DNA of 64,000 nt, taken from NCBI GenBank assembly GCA_003818285.1, contig RPRB01000003.1:1-64000 (forward strand), in the 5' to 3' direction. A model generated the notes under the pieces. The model had not been told where the DNA came from and made no database searches. It saw only the letters and a list, made by a program, of their open reading frames with translations. This DNA comes from Myxococcaceae bacterium (GTDB taxonomy: Bacteria; Myxococcota; Myxococcia; Myxococcales; Myxococcaceae). Below are positions 31,237-39,684 of this stretch, piece by piece; position 1 is the stretch's first letter; the number at the start of each line of letters is the position of its first letter. A program made the position numbers and the translations under genes.

Positions 31237-32463
31237 GTGCGTGCTCCCTCGTCCACGGCCGAGGACCCCGATTCGGCGCTCGCGCTGCTCCTCTCCGCTG
31301 CGCGTGGAGCCCAGGCCTGCGGCTACGGAGCCGAGGACACCGAGCGCCTGGTCTGGGAGCTCGCCGCCCAGCTCGGGATGGCGGACGCCCAGGTCTCGAG
31401 CCTGCCCACCCAGCTGCAGCTCGCCATCGGCATCCCCGGACAGCAGCGGGTGGTGCTGCTCCGGACCGAGCCGCGGCCGGTCCACCTCGACCGCATCGTC
31501 CGCCTCGACGCGGTGGCGCGAGAGGTCAAGGCCGGGCGGATCGGCCCTCGGGAGGCCAGCGTTCGCATCGACGCCATCGCCCGCTCCCCGCCCCCGTACT
31601 CCGCGCCGGTGGTGCTCTTCGCCTACTGCCTGGCCGCGGCCGGGGCGGTCCTCCTCTTCGGCGAGGACCTGCCCGAGGCGGTCACCGCGGCCGTCGCGGG
31701 AATGGCCGTTGGAGCCATCGCGCTGGTCCGCACCCGCCTGCGTGAGCTCGACCTCGCCGCCGAGCTGGTCTCGGCACTGCTCGCGGGCTTCATCAGCCAG
31801 GCGGTGTCGGCGCGGATCTGGCCGCTCGACCCCCGGGTCGCCACCCTCGGAGCGGTGGTGATCCTCCTCCCGGGCTTCACGCTCACCCAGGGGGTCCGCG
31901 AGCTGCAGACCCGCAACCTCCTCTCCGGCCTCGCCGGGCTGGGCGCTGCCTCGGTGACCTTCCTCGCCCTGGTCATCGGCGCCGTGCTGGGTGGGGCCCT
32001 CGGCGCGCGAGCCTTCGGCCCGGCCCGTGTTCCCACGGTGGACCTCCCCCCCTGGACGTTTCTCGTCGGCGCCGCGGCGATGGGGCTCGCGGCGGTGGTG
32101 GTGCAGCGTGCGCCTCGCCAGGAGGCCCCGACCGTGGTCGCCTCGGCGCTCCTCGCCGCCGCGGTCAGCAAGGCGGTCTCGCGGAGCGTGGGCCCGGCGC
32201 TCGGCGCGTTCGTGGGCGCGGTCGCGATCGGGCTCGTCGCGCATCTGAACGCCCGGCTCAGGGCCCGACCGGTGTGGCTGGTCACCGTCCCCGGCGTCCT
32301 GGTGCTCGTCCCGGGGAGCATTGGCTACCGGAGCCTCCTCGACCTCGTGGACCGCGACGTCGCCACCAGCATCGAGACCGGCTTCCAGATGATCCTCACC
32401 GCCGCGGGCATCGTCTTCGGCCTGCTCCTGGCGGACGGGCTCGGCGCGCGCTCGCGAAGATAG
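31237..32463 (+). CDS. ThrE-type threonine/serine exporter family protein
   Basis: A 408-residue protein starting with GTG, with the two-part architecture of ThrE. An N-terminal soluble/amphipathic domain (LLSAARGAQACGYGAEDTERLVWELAAQLGM...QVSSLPTQLQLAIG) is followed by about ten transmembrane segments, including AELVSALLAGFISQAVSA, LGAVVILLPGFTLTQGVRELQTRNLLSGLAGL (the PG.T.T...E..... motif) and VWLVTVPGVLVLVPGSIGYRSLLDLV. In many bacteria these halves are separate genes; here they are fused. It would export small amino acids, or a related solute, by proton motive force. Position behind moaA is probably operon hitch-hiking. Confidence 0.85.
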   Translation: MRAPSSTAEDPDSALALLLSAARGAQACGYGAEDTERLVWELAAQLGMADAQVSSLPTQLQLAIGIPGQQRVVLLRTEPRPVHLDRIVRLDAVAREVKAGRIGPREASVRIDAIARSPPPYSAPVVLFAYCLAAAGAVLLFGEDLPEAVTAAVAGMAVGAIALVRTRLRELDLAAELVSALLAGFISQAVSARIWPLDPRVATLGAVVILLPGFTLTQGVRELQTRNLLSGLAGLGAASVTFLALVIGAVLGGALGARAFGPARVPTVDLPPWTFLVGAAAMGLAAVVVQRAPRQEAPTVVASALLAAAVSKAVSRSVGPALGAFVGAVAIGLVAHLNARLRARPVWLVTVPGVLVLVPGSIGYRSLLDLVDRDVATSIETGFQMILTAAGIVFGLLLADGLGARSRR

Positions 32464-32479
32464 GAGCGCCGGAGGGCGT

Positions 32480-33397
32480 TCAGCCGCCGTTCCGGGACGG
32501 GGCACGGCCGAACAGCTCGGTGCGCGCCGTCTCGGTGATCGCCACCACCGCCGGGTGCTTGAGCTTTCGCTCCACGGTGAGCGCCCAGTAGCGCTCGCGC
32601 ACTCCGTCCAGCGTTCCCACCCGGTCGACCCCGAACGCCGCCCGGACTTCCGACTCGACCGCCTCGGGGGCGGGAAAGGCACCGACTCCCGCCTCGCCGA
32701 AGGACTCCATCAGCGCGCTGTCCTGGAATTCACCCACCACCCGAGGGCGGATGCCGCGGCTCTCGAACCAGTGGGCGAGCGAGCGCTGCAGCACCGCGCC
32801 GTCGGCGGCGGTCAGGAGCGGGGCGCCCTCCATCGACCTGGGGAACCCCGGGGCGAGCTTCCGGGCCAGGGCGGGACGGGCGAACAGCCCCACCCCGCAT
32901 TCTCCGAGCAGGTGGCTGTAGGCCCGGACCGGCGAGGGAGCCGGCGTGTCGGAGAGGACCAGGTCGAGACTGTGCGCGGCCAGCTCGGCCACGAGCCGCT
33001 CGGGGCGTGCCTCGAGGACCACCAGCTGGACCGGCGCGGTCGCCTCCAGGGCCGGGACGAGGAGCCGGTGCGCCACCCGCTTCTCCACCGAGTCCGAGAC
33101 CCCCACCACCAGCCGGCGCGGGCGGGCGACGGGACGGCCTTTGAGGGTGTCCTGGAGCTCCTGGCCGAGGCTGAAGATCTCCTCCGCGTAGCGGAAGACC
33201 ACCTGGCCCACGTCGGTCAGCACCAGGGAGCGGCCCTGGCGCTCGAACAGCTTTTCCCCGAAGGCGTTCTCCAGGGCCTTGATCTGCCCGCTGACCGTGG
33301 GCTGGGCCAGCCGGAGCACCTTGCTCGCCTTGGAGACCCCGCCCTCGCGGGCCACGGTCCAGAAGTAGAAGAGATGGTGGTAGTTGAGCCAGTCCAT
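32480..33397 (-). CDS. LysR-family regulator, NhaR-like
   Basis: A 305-residue LysR-type transcriptional regulator. The N-terminal wHTH reads MDWLNYHHLFYFWTVAREGGVSKASKVLRLAQPTVSGQIKALENAFGEKLFERQGRSLVLTDVGQVVFRYAEEI; MxxLNYHHLxYFW is the NhaR subgroup signature. The substrate-binding domain follows (LVVGVSDSVEKRVAHRLLVPALE...LDLVLSDTPAP...VGLFARPALA). NhaR proteins respond to Na+ or other envelope stresses in known cases. The gene is divergent from htpX across 107 bases that contain ATCGATTTGCCGAT (33443-33456), a dyad a LysR protein could bind, suggesting control of the membrane-proteostasis genes. Confidence 0.9.
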   Translation of the reverse strand: MDWLNYHHLFYFWTVAREGGVSKASKVLRLAQPTVSGQIKALENAFGEKLFERQGRSLVLTDVGQVVFRYAEEIFSLGQELQDTLKGRPVARPRRLVVGVSDSVEKRVAHRLLVPALEATAPVQLVVLEARPERLVAELAAHSLDLVLSDTPAPSPVRAYSHLLGECGVGLFARPALARKLAPGFPRSMEGAPLLTAADGAVLQRSLAHWFESRGIRPRVVGEFQDSALMESFGEAGVGAFPAPEAVESEVRAAFGVDRVGTLDGVRERYWALTVERKLKHPAVVAITETARTELFGRAPSRNGG

Positions 33398-33442
33398 CGC
33401 CGCTCCACTCCCATCGGGAAGAAGAATGGATTGCTGCGAGTT

Positions 33443-33456
33443 TATCGATTTGCCGA
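33443..33456. promoter_or_regulatory. Candidate LysR operator in htpX/nhaR-like divergent region
   Basis: ATCG-N6-CGAT sits in the only A/T-rich part of the 107-base divergent region (GTTTATCGATTTGCCGATGTG). LysR sites are usually T-N11-A dyads; this is one base short of that spacing, so it is only a candidate. A second partial dyad, TGTCC...GGGACA, follows at 33458-33486. Confidence 0.3.
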
Positions 33457-33504
33457 TGTGTCCTCCCCGTCTTAACGGAAAGGGACACGGAGGTCACTCT
33501 TTCG

Positions 33505-34389
33505 ATGAACCAGCTCAAGACCGTTTTGCTCCTGGGCATCCTGTCGGCGATCCTGGTGGGCGTCGGCGGAGCGCTCGGGTCCAATGCGCTCGGCATCAGC
33601 ATCGTTCTCGCGGTGGTGATGAACCTCGGCGCCTACTTCTTCAGCGACCGGATCGTCCTGGCCATGCACCGGGCCCAGGAGATCTCCCCGGCCGAGTCCC
33701 CCGAGCTCCACCGGATGGTGGAAGAGCTCGCCGCGCGCGCCGGGATTCCCAAGCCGCGCGTGTACCTCATCCCCGAGGCACAGCCGAACGCCTTCGCCAC
33801 CGGCCGGAACCCCGAGCACGCCGTGGTCGCGGTCACCTCGGGCATTCTCCAGGTGCTGGACCGCCGCGAGCTCCGCGGGGTGCTGGCCCACGAGCTCGCC
33901 CACGTGAAGAACCGCGACATCCTGGTCTCCAGCATCGCCGCCACCGTGGCCGCGGCCATCACCTACGTGGCGCACGCGGTGGGCTTCTTCGGGATGGCCG
34001 GCTCGGACGAGGACGGTCCCTCGCCCGCGCAGTCGCTGCTGCTGGCCATCGTGGCCCCCATCGCGGCCACGCTGATCCAGCTGGGCATCTCCCGCTCGCG
34101 CGAGTACGGCGCCGATGCGACCGGCGCGGAGATCTCCGGCGATCCCGAGGCCCTCGCCCGGGCGCTGGAGAAGCTGGAGCAGGCGGCGCACGCCATCCCG
34201 GCCCGGATGCAGCCGGCCACCGCCAGCCTGTTCATCGTCAACCCCTTCTCGGCGACCGAGGGCGTCCTCAAACTGTTCTCGACCCACCCCTCGATGCGGG
34301 AGCGCATCCGGCGCCTCCGCGCGATGCAGGTCTCGTCCGGCGGGTGGCCGGTGGGAGCCCGTGACGCGACCTTCGACGCGCGCTGGTGA
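33505..34389 (+). CDS. htpX: Membrane zinc metalloprotease HtpX
   Basis: A 294-residue M48 protease of the inner membrane that degrades misfolded membrane proteins. Two N-terminal transmembrane segments (LLLGILSAILVGVGGALG, ISIVLAVVMNLGAYFFSD) precede AQEISPAESPELHRMVEELAARAGIPKPRVYLIPEAQPNAFATGRNPEHAVVAVTSGIL. The zinc site is LAHELAHVKNRDILVSSIA (HExxH) with the third ligand in SREYGADATGAEISGDP. Two further hydrophobic segments lie between. The C-terminus FSTHPSMRERIRRLRAM is typical. Ribosome-binding site GGAGG. It begins a plus-strand series of membrane-quality-control genes ending with ftsH. Confidence 0.95.
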   Translation: MNQLKTVLLLGILSAILVGVGGALGSNALGISIVLAVVMNLGAYFFSDRIVLAMHRAQEISPAESPELHRMVEELAARAGIPKPRVYLIPEAQPNAFATGRNPEHAVVAVTSGILQVLDRRELRGVLAHELAHVKNRDILVSSIAATVAAAITYVAHAVGFFGMAGSDEDGPSPAQSLLLAIVAPIAATLIQLGISRSREYGADATGAEISGDPEALARALEKLEQAAHAIPARMQPATASLFIVNPFSATEGVLKLFSTHPSMRERIRRLRAMQVSSGGWPVGARDATFDARW

Positions 34390-34687
34390 CGAACGACGCC
34401 CGGGGCTGCGGCGCCTGGCCAACCTCGTGGGCGGCTGGGCGCTGGTGGTGGTCGGGATCATCCTGATCCCCCTGCCGGGCCCCGGGTGGCTGGTGGTGGG
34501 GTTCGGGCTGGTCGTGCTCAGCCGGGAGGTCCGCTGGGCGCGAGGAGCCCTGGTGCGCCTGGAGCGGTTCATGCGCCGCCACGGGATGCGGACCTCGCTC
34601 CGGCGACTCATCGCCCGGAGGCAACGCGAGCGGGCCCGCCGTGCGCCCATGCATCACCCATCGGTTCAACCGATGGATCCACACTGA
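34361..34687 (+). CDS. PGPGW-motif small transmembrane protein
   Basis: A 108-residue protein not called as such in the track (it is inside the 34115 ORF). I start it at GTG 34361 behind GGGAG, overlapping htpX by 29 bases. LANLVGGWALVVVGIILIPLPGPGWLVVGFGLVVLSREVRWARGALVRLERFMRRHG contains two helices joined by the PGPGW motif that defines a family of putative transmembrane proteins (PF09656-like). The C-terminus is highly basic (RRLIARRQRERARR) and His/Pro-rich. Function is unknown; overlap with htpX suggests coupled expression. Confidence 0.75.
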   Translation: MTRPSTRAGDERRPGLRRLANLVGGWALVVVGIILIPLPGPGWLVVGFGLVVLSREVRWARGALVRLERFMRRHGMRTSLRRLIARRQRERARRAPMHHPSVQPMDPH

Positions 34688-34784
34688 AATATCTGGTTGT
34701 CCGAAGGCTTCCTCCGGCGCACATCCAGTGGGCTCGGCGGCCCGGAGCACCTCGGTTCCAGGGCGCCCGGCAGGAGCCTGTCCG

Positions 34785-35744
34785 ATGCTGTCCGTTGCCA
34801 CGCTGGGAAGCTGGCCCCTGTGGGTGGGCTTCCTCGCCTTCGTCGCCGTGATGCTCGCCCTCGACCTGGGGGTGTTTCACCGCAGGGCGCACGCCATCTC
34901 CCTGCGCGAGGCGGCGGTCTGGAGCGCGGTGTGGATCGGGCTGGCCGCGGTCTTCGCCTTCGGCGTCTTCCACCTCTTCGGACCCCAGCGGGGCCTCGAG
35001 TTCACCACCGGGTACCTGATCGAGAAGGCGCTGAGCGTCGACAACATCTTCGTGATGGTCGTGCTCTTCGGCGCCTTCGGGGTCCCGGCGCACCAGCAGC
35101 ACCGGGTGCTGTTCTGGGGAATCCTCGGCGCGCTGGTGATGCGGGCGATCTTCATCCTCGCCGGCACCGCCCTCATCGCCCGCTTCCACTGGACCATCTA
35201 TCTCTTCGGCGTGTTCCTCGTGTTCACCGGGGTGAGGATGCTCCTCTCCCGCGGAGAGCACGGGCACCCGGAGAACAACGTGATGGTGCGCCTGGCCCGG
35301 CGGGTCCTGCCGGTCGCCCCCGGTCAGGACACGGACCACTTCCTCGCCCGGGTGGACGGAAGGTGGATGGTGACCACGCTGTTCCTGGCTCTGGTGGCGG
35401 TGGAATTCACCGATCTCATCTTCGCGGTGGATTCCATTCCCGCGGTTCTTGCCGTGAGCCAGGACCCGTTCATCGTCTTCACCTCGAACATCTTCGCCAT
35501 CCTGGGGCTCCGCTCCCTGTACTTCGTCCTGGCTGGCGTGGTTCACAAGTTCCGTTATTTGAAGCTGGGACTGGCCCTTGTGCTGGTCTTCGTCGGGGTG
35601 AAGATGGCCATCGTGGACATCTTCAAGATCCCGGTGGGCGTGTCGCTGGCGGTGGTCGGCTTGCTGATCACCGGCTCCATCCTCTCGTCGCTGGTCGCGG
35701 ACGGAAGGCGGCGGATGCTCGAGGAAAGGACGGCGACGTCGTGA
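34785..35744 (+). CDS. TerC/Alx family integral membrane protein
   Basis: A 319-residue membrane protein with about nine segments. Hallmarks: VAVMLALDLGVFHRRAHAISLREAAVWSAVWIGLAAVFAFGVFHLFG, LEFTTGYLIEKALSVDNIFVMVVLFGAFGVPAHQQHRVLFWGILGALVMRAIFIL, and LALVAVEFTDLIFAVDSIPAVLAVSQDPFIVFTSNIFAILGLRSLYFVL. The acidic residues in ALSVDN and VEFTDLIFAVDS form the proposed metal site. Alx/TerC proteins are linked to Mn2+ homeostasis and metalation of exported proteins. The gene overlaps ftsH by four bases (GTGA), so the protein and the protease are co-made. The 97-base leader shows no yybP-ykoY riboswitch. Confidence 0.92.
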   Translation: MLSVATLGSWPLWVGFLAFVAVMLALDLGVFHRRAHAISLREAAVWSAVWIGLAAVFAFGVFHLFGPQRGLEFTTGYLIEKALSVDNIFVMVVLFGAFGVPAHQQHRVLFWGILGALVMRAIFILAGTALIARFHWTIYLFGVFLVFTGVRMLLSRGEHGHPENNVMVRLARRVLPVAPGQDTDHFLARVDGRWMVTTLFLALVAVEFTDLIFAVDSIPAVLAVSQDPFIVFTSNIFAILGLRSLYFVLAGVVHKFRYLKLGLALVLVFVGVKMAIVDIFKIPVGVSLAVVGLLITGSILSSLVADGRRRMLEERTATS

Positions 35745-37591
35745 ACAAGACGCGGTTCAACATCGCTTACGCGCTGATCGCCGTGCTCGGGGTGCTCCTC
35801 ATCCAGGACTACGTACGGACGTCCCAGTCGGTCGCGGTCATCCCCTATAGCCAGTTCCGGAAGCTGCTCGACGAGAAGAAGGTGACCGAGGTCACCGTCG
35901 GCGAGGACCAGATCAAGGGCACGCTCACGGAGCCCATCGAGGGCGGGAAGACGCACTTCGTCACCGTCAAGGTGGACAAGGACATCGCCGAGGCCCTGGA
36001 AAGGGCAGGCGTGAAGTTCGGCGGGCAGGTGCAGAACACCTGGTTCACGGCCCTGATGGGTCTGGTGGCCCCCACCCTGTTCTTCTTCCTGGTCTGGGCC
36101 ATCGTCATGCGGCGCATGGCGGGTCGGATGGGCGCGGGCGGCGGAGGCCTCCTCGCCATCGGGAAGAGCAAGGCCAAGGTCTTCGTCGAGACCGGCGTGA
36201 AGACCCGTTTCTCGGACGTGGCCGGGGTCGACGAGGCCAAGGCCGAGCTGGCGGAGGTGGTGGAGTTCCTGAGGAACCCGGAGCAGTACTCGCGCCTGGG
36301 CGGCCGGATGCCCAAGGGCGTGCTGCTGGTGGGACCGCCCGGGACCGGAAAGACGCTGCTCGCACGCGCGGTGGCGGGTGAGGCCGGCGTGCCGTTCTTC
36401 TCCATCAGCGGAAGCGAGTTCGTGGAGATGTTCGTCGGCGTGGGCGCGGCCCGCGTCCGGGACCTGTTCGAGCAGGCGCGGGGCAAGGCGCCGTGCATCA
36501 TCTTCATCGACGAGCTGGACGCGCTCGGCCGCGCCCGCGGGGCCTCGGGCCTGGTGGGCGGTCACGACGAGAAGGAGCAGACCCTCAACCAGCTGCTGGT
36601 CGAGCTGGACGGCTTCGACCAGAGCGCCGGCATCGTCCTCCTCGGCGCCACCAACCGGCCGGAGATCCTCGATCCGGCGCTGCTCCGTGCCGGCCGCTTC
36701 GACCGTCAGGTCCTGGTGGACCGCCCAGACCGGCAGGGTCGGGTGGCCATCCTCCAGGTGCACATGAGGCGGGTGAAGATCGCCCCGTCGGTGGACCCCG
36801 ATCAGATCGCCGCCCTGACCCCGGGCTTCACCGGCGCGGACCTGGCCAACCTGGTCAACGAGGCGGCGCTGAGCGCCACCCGCCGGAAGGCCGAGGCGGT
36901 GGAGCGGCAGGACTTCGACGCCGCCTTCGAGCGCATCGTGGCTGGCCTGGAGAAGAGGAACCGGCTCTTGAACCCGAGGGAGCGGGAGATCGTCGCCTTC
37001 CACGAGATGGGTCACGCGCTGGCCGCGGCGGCGACCACCAACGTGGACCCGGTGCACAAGGTGAGCATCATTCCCCGCGGCATCGGCGCCCTGGGCTACA
37101 CGCTCCAGCGGCCCACCGAGGACCGGTACCTCATGACCCGCGAGGAGCTGGAAGGGAAGCTGGTGGTGCTGCTTGGCGGCCGCTCCGCCGAGGCGCTGGT
37201 GTTCGAGCACACCTCGACCGGCGCCGCGGACGACCTGGTCAAGGCCACCGACATCGCGCGGAGCATGGCCACGCGCTACGCGATGGTTCCGGGGCTCGGG
37301 CCGGTGAGCTACGACAACGAGAGCCAGGCCTACCTCGGCCCGCAGGCGATGACCCGCCGGACCTTCAGCGAGGAGACCGCGCGGGAGATCGACCTCGCAG
37401 TCCGGGAGATCGTCCAGAACGCCTCCGAGCGGTGCCGCACCCTGCTCGCCCAGCGCCGTCAGACGCTGGAGAAGGCAGCGCGGCTCCTCCTCGAGAAGGA
37501 GACCCTCACCGACGTCGAGCTGAAGCCGCTGTTCGACGAGGCGCGGACGGAGGCGACGCAGGCGGTGCCGCGGGTCGTCTCGAGGTCCTGA
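35741..37591 (+). CDS. ftsH: ATP-dependent zinc metalloprotease FtsH
   Basis: A 616-residue membrane AAA+ protease starting at GTG 35741, behind GAGGAAAGGA and overlapping the TerC-family stop. Two transmembrane helices ([33 protein letters not shown]) flank a periplasmic domain. AAA motifs: Walker A GPPGTGKT (~residue 197), Walker [11 protein letters not shown], second region of homology [23 protein letters not shown], and pore loop FVEMFVG. The zinc site is HEMGH (~421-425) instead of the commoner HEAGH, with a distal Asp in [11 protein letters not shown] poly-Gly linker GAGGGG is normal. It degrades membrane and some cytosolic proteins; the genome may have a second copy, since the HEMGH form suggests a paralogue. 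Confidence 0.95.
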   Translation: MNKTRFNIAYALIAVLGVLLIQDYVRTSQSVAVIPYSQFRKLLDEKKVTEVTVGEDQIKGTLTEPIEGGKTHFVTVKVDKDIAEALERAGVKFGGQVQNTWFTALMGLVAPTLFFFLVWAIVMRRMAGRMGAGGGGLLAIGKSKAKVFVETGVKTRFSDVAGVDEAKAELAEVVEFLRNPEQYSRLGGRMPKGVLLVGPPGTGKTLLARAVAGEAGVPFFSISGSEFVEMFVGVGAARVRDLFEQARGKAPCIIFIDELDALGRARGASGLVGGHDEKEQTLNQLLVELDGFDQSAGIVLLGATNRPEILDPALLRAGRFDRQVLVDRPDRQGRVAILQVHMRRVKIAPSVDPDQIAALTPGFTGADLANLVNEAALSATRRKAEAVERQDFDAAFERIVAGLEKRNRLLNPREREIVAFHEMGHALAAAATTNVDPVHKVSIIPRGIGALGYTLQRPTEDRYLMTREELEGKLVVLLGGRSAEALVFEHTSTGAADDLVKATDIARSMATRYAMVPGLGPVSYDNESQAYLGPQAMTRRTFSEETAREIDLAVREIVQNASERCRTLLAQRRQTLEKAARLLLEKETLTDVELKPLFDEARTEATQAVPRVVSRS

Positions 37592-37660
37592 CACGGTGAC
37601 AGGTCTCGCCGCTCACCGGCGAGCGATGCCGGGCAAGCGGCGTCGCGCGAGCCCGGCGAC

Positions 37661-37677
37661 GGCACCGTTCTGGTGCC
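37661..37677 (+). terminator. Hairpin after ftsH
   Basis: GGCACC-GTTCT-GGTGCC forms a compact 6-bp stem 70 bases after the ftsH stop, preceded by a second GC-rich dyad GCCGGGC...GCCCGGC (about 37629-37656). No T-run follows, so a terminator function is only suggested by position before the separate OsmC gene. Confidence 0.35.
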
Positions 37678-37729
37678 CTGCTGAACAGCGGTAGCAGTGC
37701 TGCTAGCGTCCTCTCCCGGAGGTGAGGCC

Positions 37730-38176
37730 ATGGGTGATCCAGCGAGCCAGGAGCCGCGGAGCGTGGTGGTGTCCGGTCCCGCAACCGGATTCCGGACCGA
37801 GGTCGAGGTGGGCGGGCATCGCCTCGTGGTCGACGAGCCACTCGCGGTGGGCGGCGCGGACCAGGGGCCAACGCCCTACGAGATGCTGCTCGCCGGGCTG
37901 GGCGCCTGCACCGCGATGACGCTCCGCCTGTACGCCGACAGGAAGAAGTGGCCCCTGGAGCGGGCCCGCATCAGCCTCCGGCACCGGAAGGTGCACGCCC
38001 AGGACTGCGTCGACTGCGAGACCAAGCCGGCCAAGATGGACGTGGTGGACCGGATCATCACCCTCGACGGTTCGCTGACCGAGGAGCAGCGGGCGAAGCT
38101 CCTGGAAATCGCCGAGCGCTGCCCGGTCCAACAGACCCTGGGGAGCAAGATCCAGGTGAACACGAAGCTCGCGTAG
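37730..38176 (+). CDS. OsmC family protein
   Basis: A 148-residue OsmC/Ohr-fold protein. VVVSGPATGFRTEVEVGGHRLVVDEPLAVGGADQGPTPYEMLLAGLGACTAMTLRLYADRKKWPLERARISLRHRKVHAQDCVDCETKPAKMDVVDRIITLDGSLTEEQRAKLLEIAERCPVQQTLGSKIQV has the peroxidatic Cys in LGACTAMT and the resolving Cys in ERCPVQQTL. The CVDC motif is an extra pair seen in one OsmC subgroup. These proteins are thiol peroxidases for organic hydroperoxides. Start ATG 37730 follows CCGGAGGTGAG. Separate transcript from ftsH, convergent with slyX. Confidence 0.9.
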   Translation: MGDPASQEPRSVVVSGPATGFRTEVEVGGHRLVVDEPLAVGGADQGPTPYEMLLAGLGACTAMTLRLYADRKKWPLERARISLRHRKVHAQDCVDCETKPAKMDVVDRIITLDGSLTEEQRAKLLEIAERCPVQQTLGSKIQVNTKLA

Positions 38177-38177
38177 T

Positions 38178-38208
38178 GCCTGGCGCGGGCCGGCCACGGT
38201 GGCCAGGC
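38178..38208. terminator. Hairpin between convergent OsmC and slyX genes
   Basis: GCCTGGC (38178-38184) pairs with GCCAGGC (38202-38208) around a GC-rich loop that itself contains GGCCGGCC. It lies immediately after the OsmC stop and between two convergent genes, fitting a shared, T-less terminator. Confidence 0.35.
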
Positions 38209-38232
38209 GGTCGGCGCGCCGGAGCGGTGAGG

Positions 38233-38433
38233 TCAGAAGTGCGGCGGGCGCTCGACGGCGCTCGAGTCGACCAGGCCCGGCTCCATCGCCGCGAGCTTCT
38301 GGTTCATGATGGCCAGCTCGTGCTCCAGCCGCTCGAGGCTCTGGCCCTGGGCGTACACCACGTCGCTCAGTTCCTGGAGCAGCCGCTGCTGCTCGGTGAA
38401 CTTCAGCTCGAGCTCGACGATACGCTCCCTCAT
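38233..38433 (-). CDS. slyX: SlyX family protein
   Basis: A 66-residue coiled-coil protein: MRERIVELELKFTEQQRLLQELSDVVYAQGQSLERLEHELAIMNQKLAAMEPGLVDSSAVERPPHF. The E..I.ELE.K...Q...LQELS.VV..Q...L..L..EL heptads and the terminal PPHF (PPHY in most SlyX) are diagnostic. ATG 38433 is preferred because GGGGAGGA lies nine bases upstream. SlyX has no established biochemical role. It follows the FAH-family gene's end region on the same strand but is probably separate from it, as it lies downstream by 73 bases. Confidence 0.85.
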   Translation of the reverse strand: MRERIVELELKFTEQQRLLQELSDVVYAQGQSLERLEHELAIMNQKLAAMEPGLVDSSAVERPPHF

Positions 38434-38506
38434 GACCGTCCTCCCCTTCCCTGGCGGGTTCAGCGGCCCGTCCTGCGCTCCGACCATCGTTCCACTGCCG
38501 GGAGGC

Positions 38507-39541
38507 TCACGCCAGGGTGAAGCTCAGCTCGCCACACTTCTCGACGCTGCACTCGACCCGGTCGCCAGGCTTGAGCCAGATCTGCTGCGCCTCGGGCTTG
38601 CCCAGGATGACCCCTTCGGGCGTGCCGGTGGAGATGACGTCGCCCGGGTGGAGGGTGAACAGGGACGAGGCGTAGGCGATGATCTGGGCGCAGGTGAAGA
38701 TCATGTCATCGGTGTTCGAGGACTGGCGCGTCTCGCCGTTGACCCGGGTCTCCAGCTTGAGGTTCTGCGGGTCACCCACGAGGTCCGCGCCCACCAGCCA
38801 CGGGCCGATGGGGAGGAAGCCGTCGCAGGTCTTGCCGATCATGAACTGGGACGCGCCCTTGCCGTCCCGGTACTGGAGATCCCGCGCCGAGAAGTCGTTC
38901 CCGGCGGCGTAGCCGAACACGTATCCCAGCGCGTCGGCCTCCGAGACGTCGCGAGCGGTCCTCCCCATGATGACCTGCAGCTCGACCTCGTAGTCGAACT
39001 TCTTCGCGACCCGGGTCGGGAGGTGGATGACTCCCTCGTGACCGGCGAGGGTGTTGTTGTACTTGTTGAAGAGCACCGGCGCCTTGGGGAAGGGGGTGTT
39101 GGTCTCCTTCGCGTGGCGGCGGTAGTTGAAGCCGAGCATGATGATCTTCTGTGGCCGGGTGATGCAGGGCCCGAAGCGCGCCTCCTGCACCGGCACCAGC
39201 GCCGGCTTCACCGTCGACGCGGAGGCGGCGAGGACCTTCTGCAGCCCGGCGATCCCCTTCCCCTCCAGGAGCTCGTCGGTGCTCGCCGGCACCGAGACCT
39301 TCAGGGCCTTGCCCGCCTTCCCCACGTCCAGGATCCGGTTCTCGCGCCGGACGCCGAGGGTGTCGCCTTGCGGCGTGCGGAGCATGCACCACGCCTGCGA
39401 GCGAAGCCCGGTGGCCTGCGTCCCCGGAGGGGTGCCTGCGGAGGCCGGGGCGCCCGCCCCCTGAGCCGTCGACTGGAAGAGCATCGAGCCGGCGGCGGCG
39501 ACCCCGGCGTTCATCAAGAGGGTCCTGCGAGTGGTGTCCAT
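38507..39541 (-). CDS. Exported FAH-family hydrolase with Tat-like signal
   Basis: A 344-residue protein. The N-terminus [30 protein letters not shown] looks like a twin-arginine signal ([10 protein letters not shown] then a weak hydrophobic core). The body is an FAH-fold hydrolase: [51 protein letters not shown] (metal ligands), [35 protein letters not shown] and [17 protein letters not shown]. Most FAH-family enzymes are cytoplasmic, so an exported one is unusual. A metal-cofactor-loaded fold would explain Tat rather than Sec export. Substrate unknown. Start at ATG 39541 with AAGGAGTGCC upstream. Confidence 0.85.
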   Translation of the reverse strand: MDTTRRTLLMNAGVAAAGSMLFQSTAQGAGAPASAGTPPGTQATGLRSQAWCMLRTPQGDTLGVRRENRILDVGKAGKALKVSVPASTDELLEGKGIAGLQKVLAASASTVKPALVPVQEARFGPCITRPQKIIMLGFNYRRHAKETNTPFPKAPVLFNKYNNTLAGHEGVIHLPTRVAKKFDYEVELQVIMGRTARDVSEADALGYVFGYAAGNDFSARDLQYRDGKGASQFMIGKTCDGFLPIGPWLVGADLVGDPQNLKLETRVNGETRQSSNTDDMIFTCAQIIAYASSLFTLHPGDVISTGTPEGVILGKPEAQQIWLKPGDRVECSVEKCGELSFTLA

Positions 39542-39684
39542 GGCACTCCTTCCCTGGGGTGGAGGTTGCATGCGGGGCGAGCGGATCGCCAGCGGCGAGC
39601 GTCCGCCGATGGCGGATGCCGCGCACCAGTTGCCACTGAACGGCGGTGGCCGCGCCGGGCCCAACCGTGTAGAGAGCGGGGTCC

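Noticed and set aside
30118-32682. 854-codon minus-strand ORF over moaA and the exporter gene
   Set aside because: Antisense shadow of two certain genes; low-complexity translation.
34688-34784. Possible yybP-ykoY Mn riboswitch before the TerC-family gene
   Set aside because: The leader is only 97 bases and shows none of the conserved motif sequence.
35555-37594. 679-codon minus-strand ORF over ftsH
   Set aside because: Antisense to ftsH; no motif or signal.
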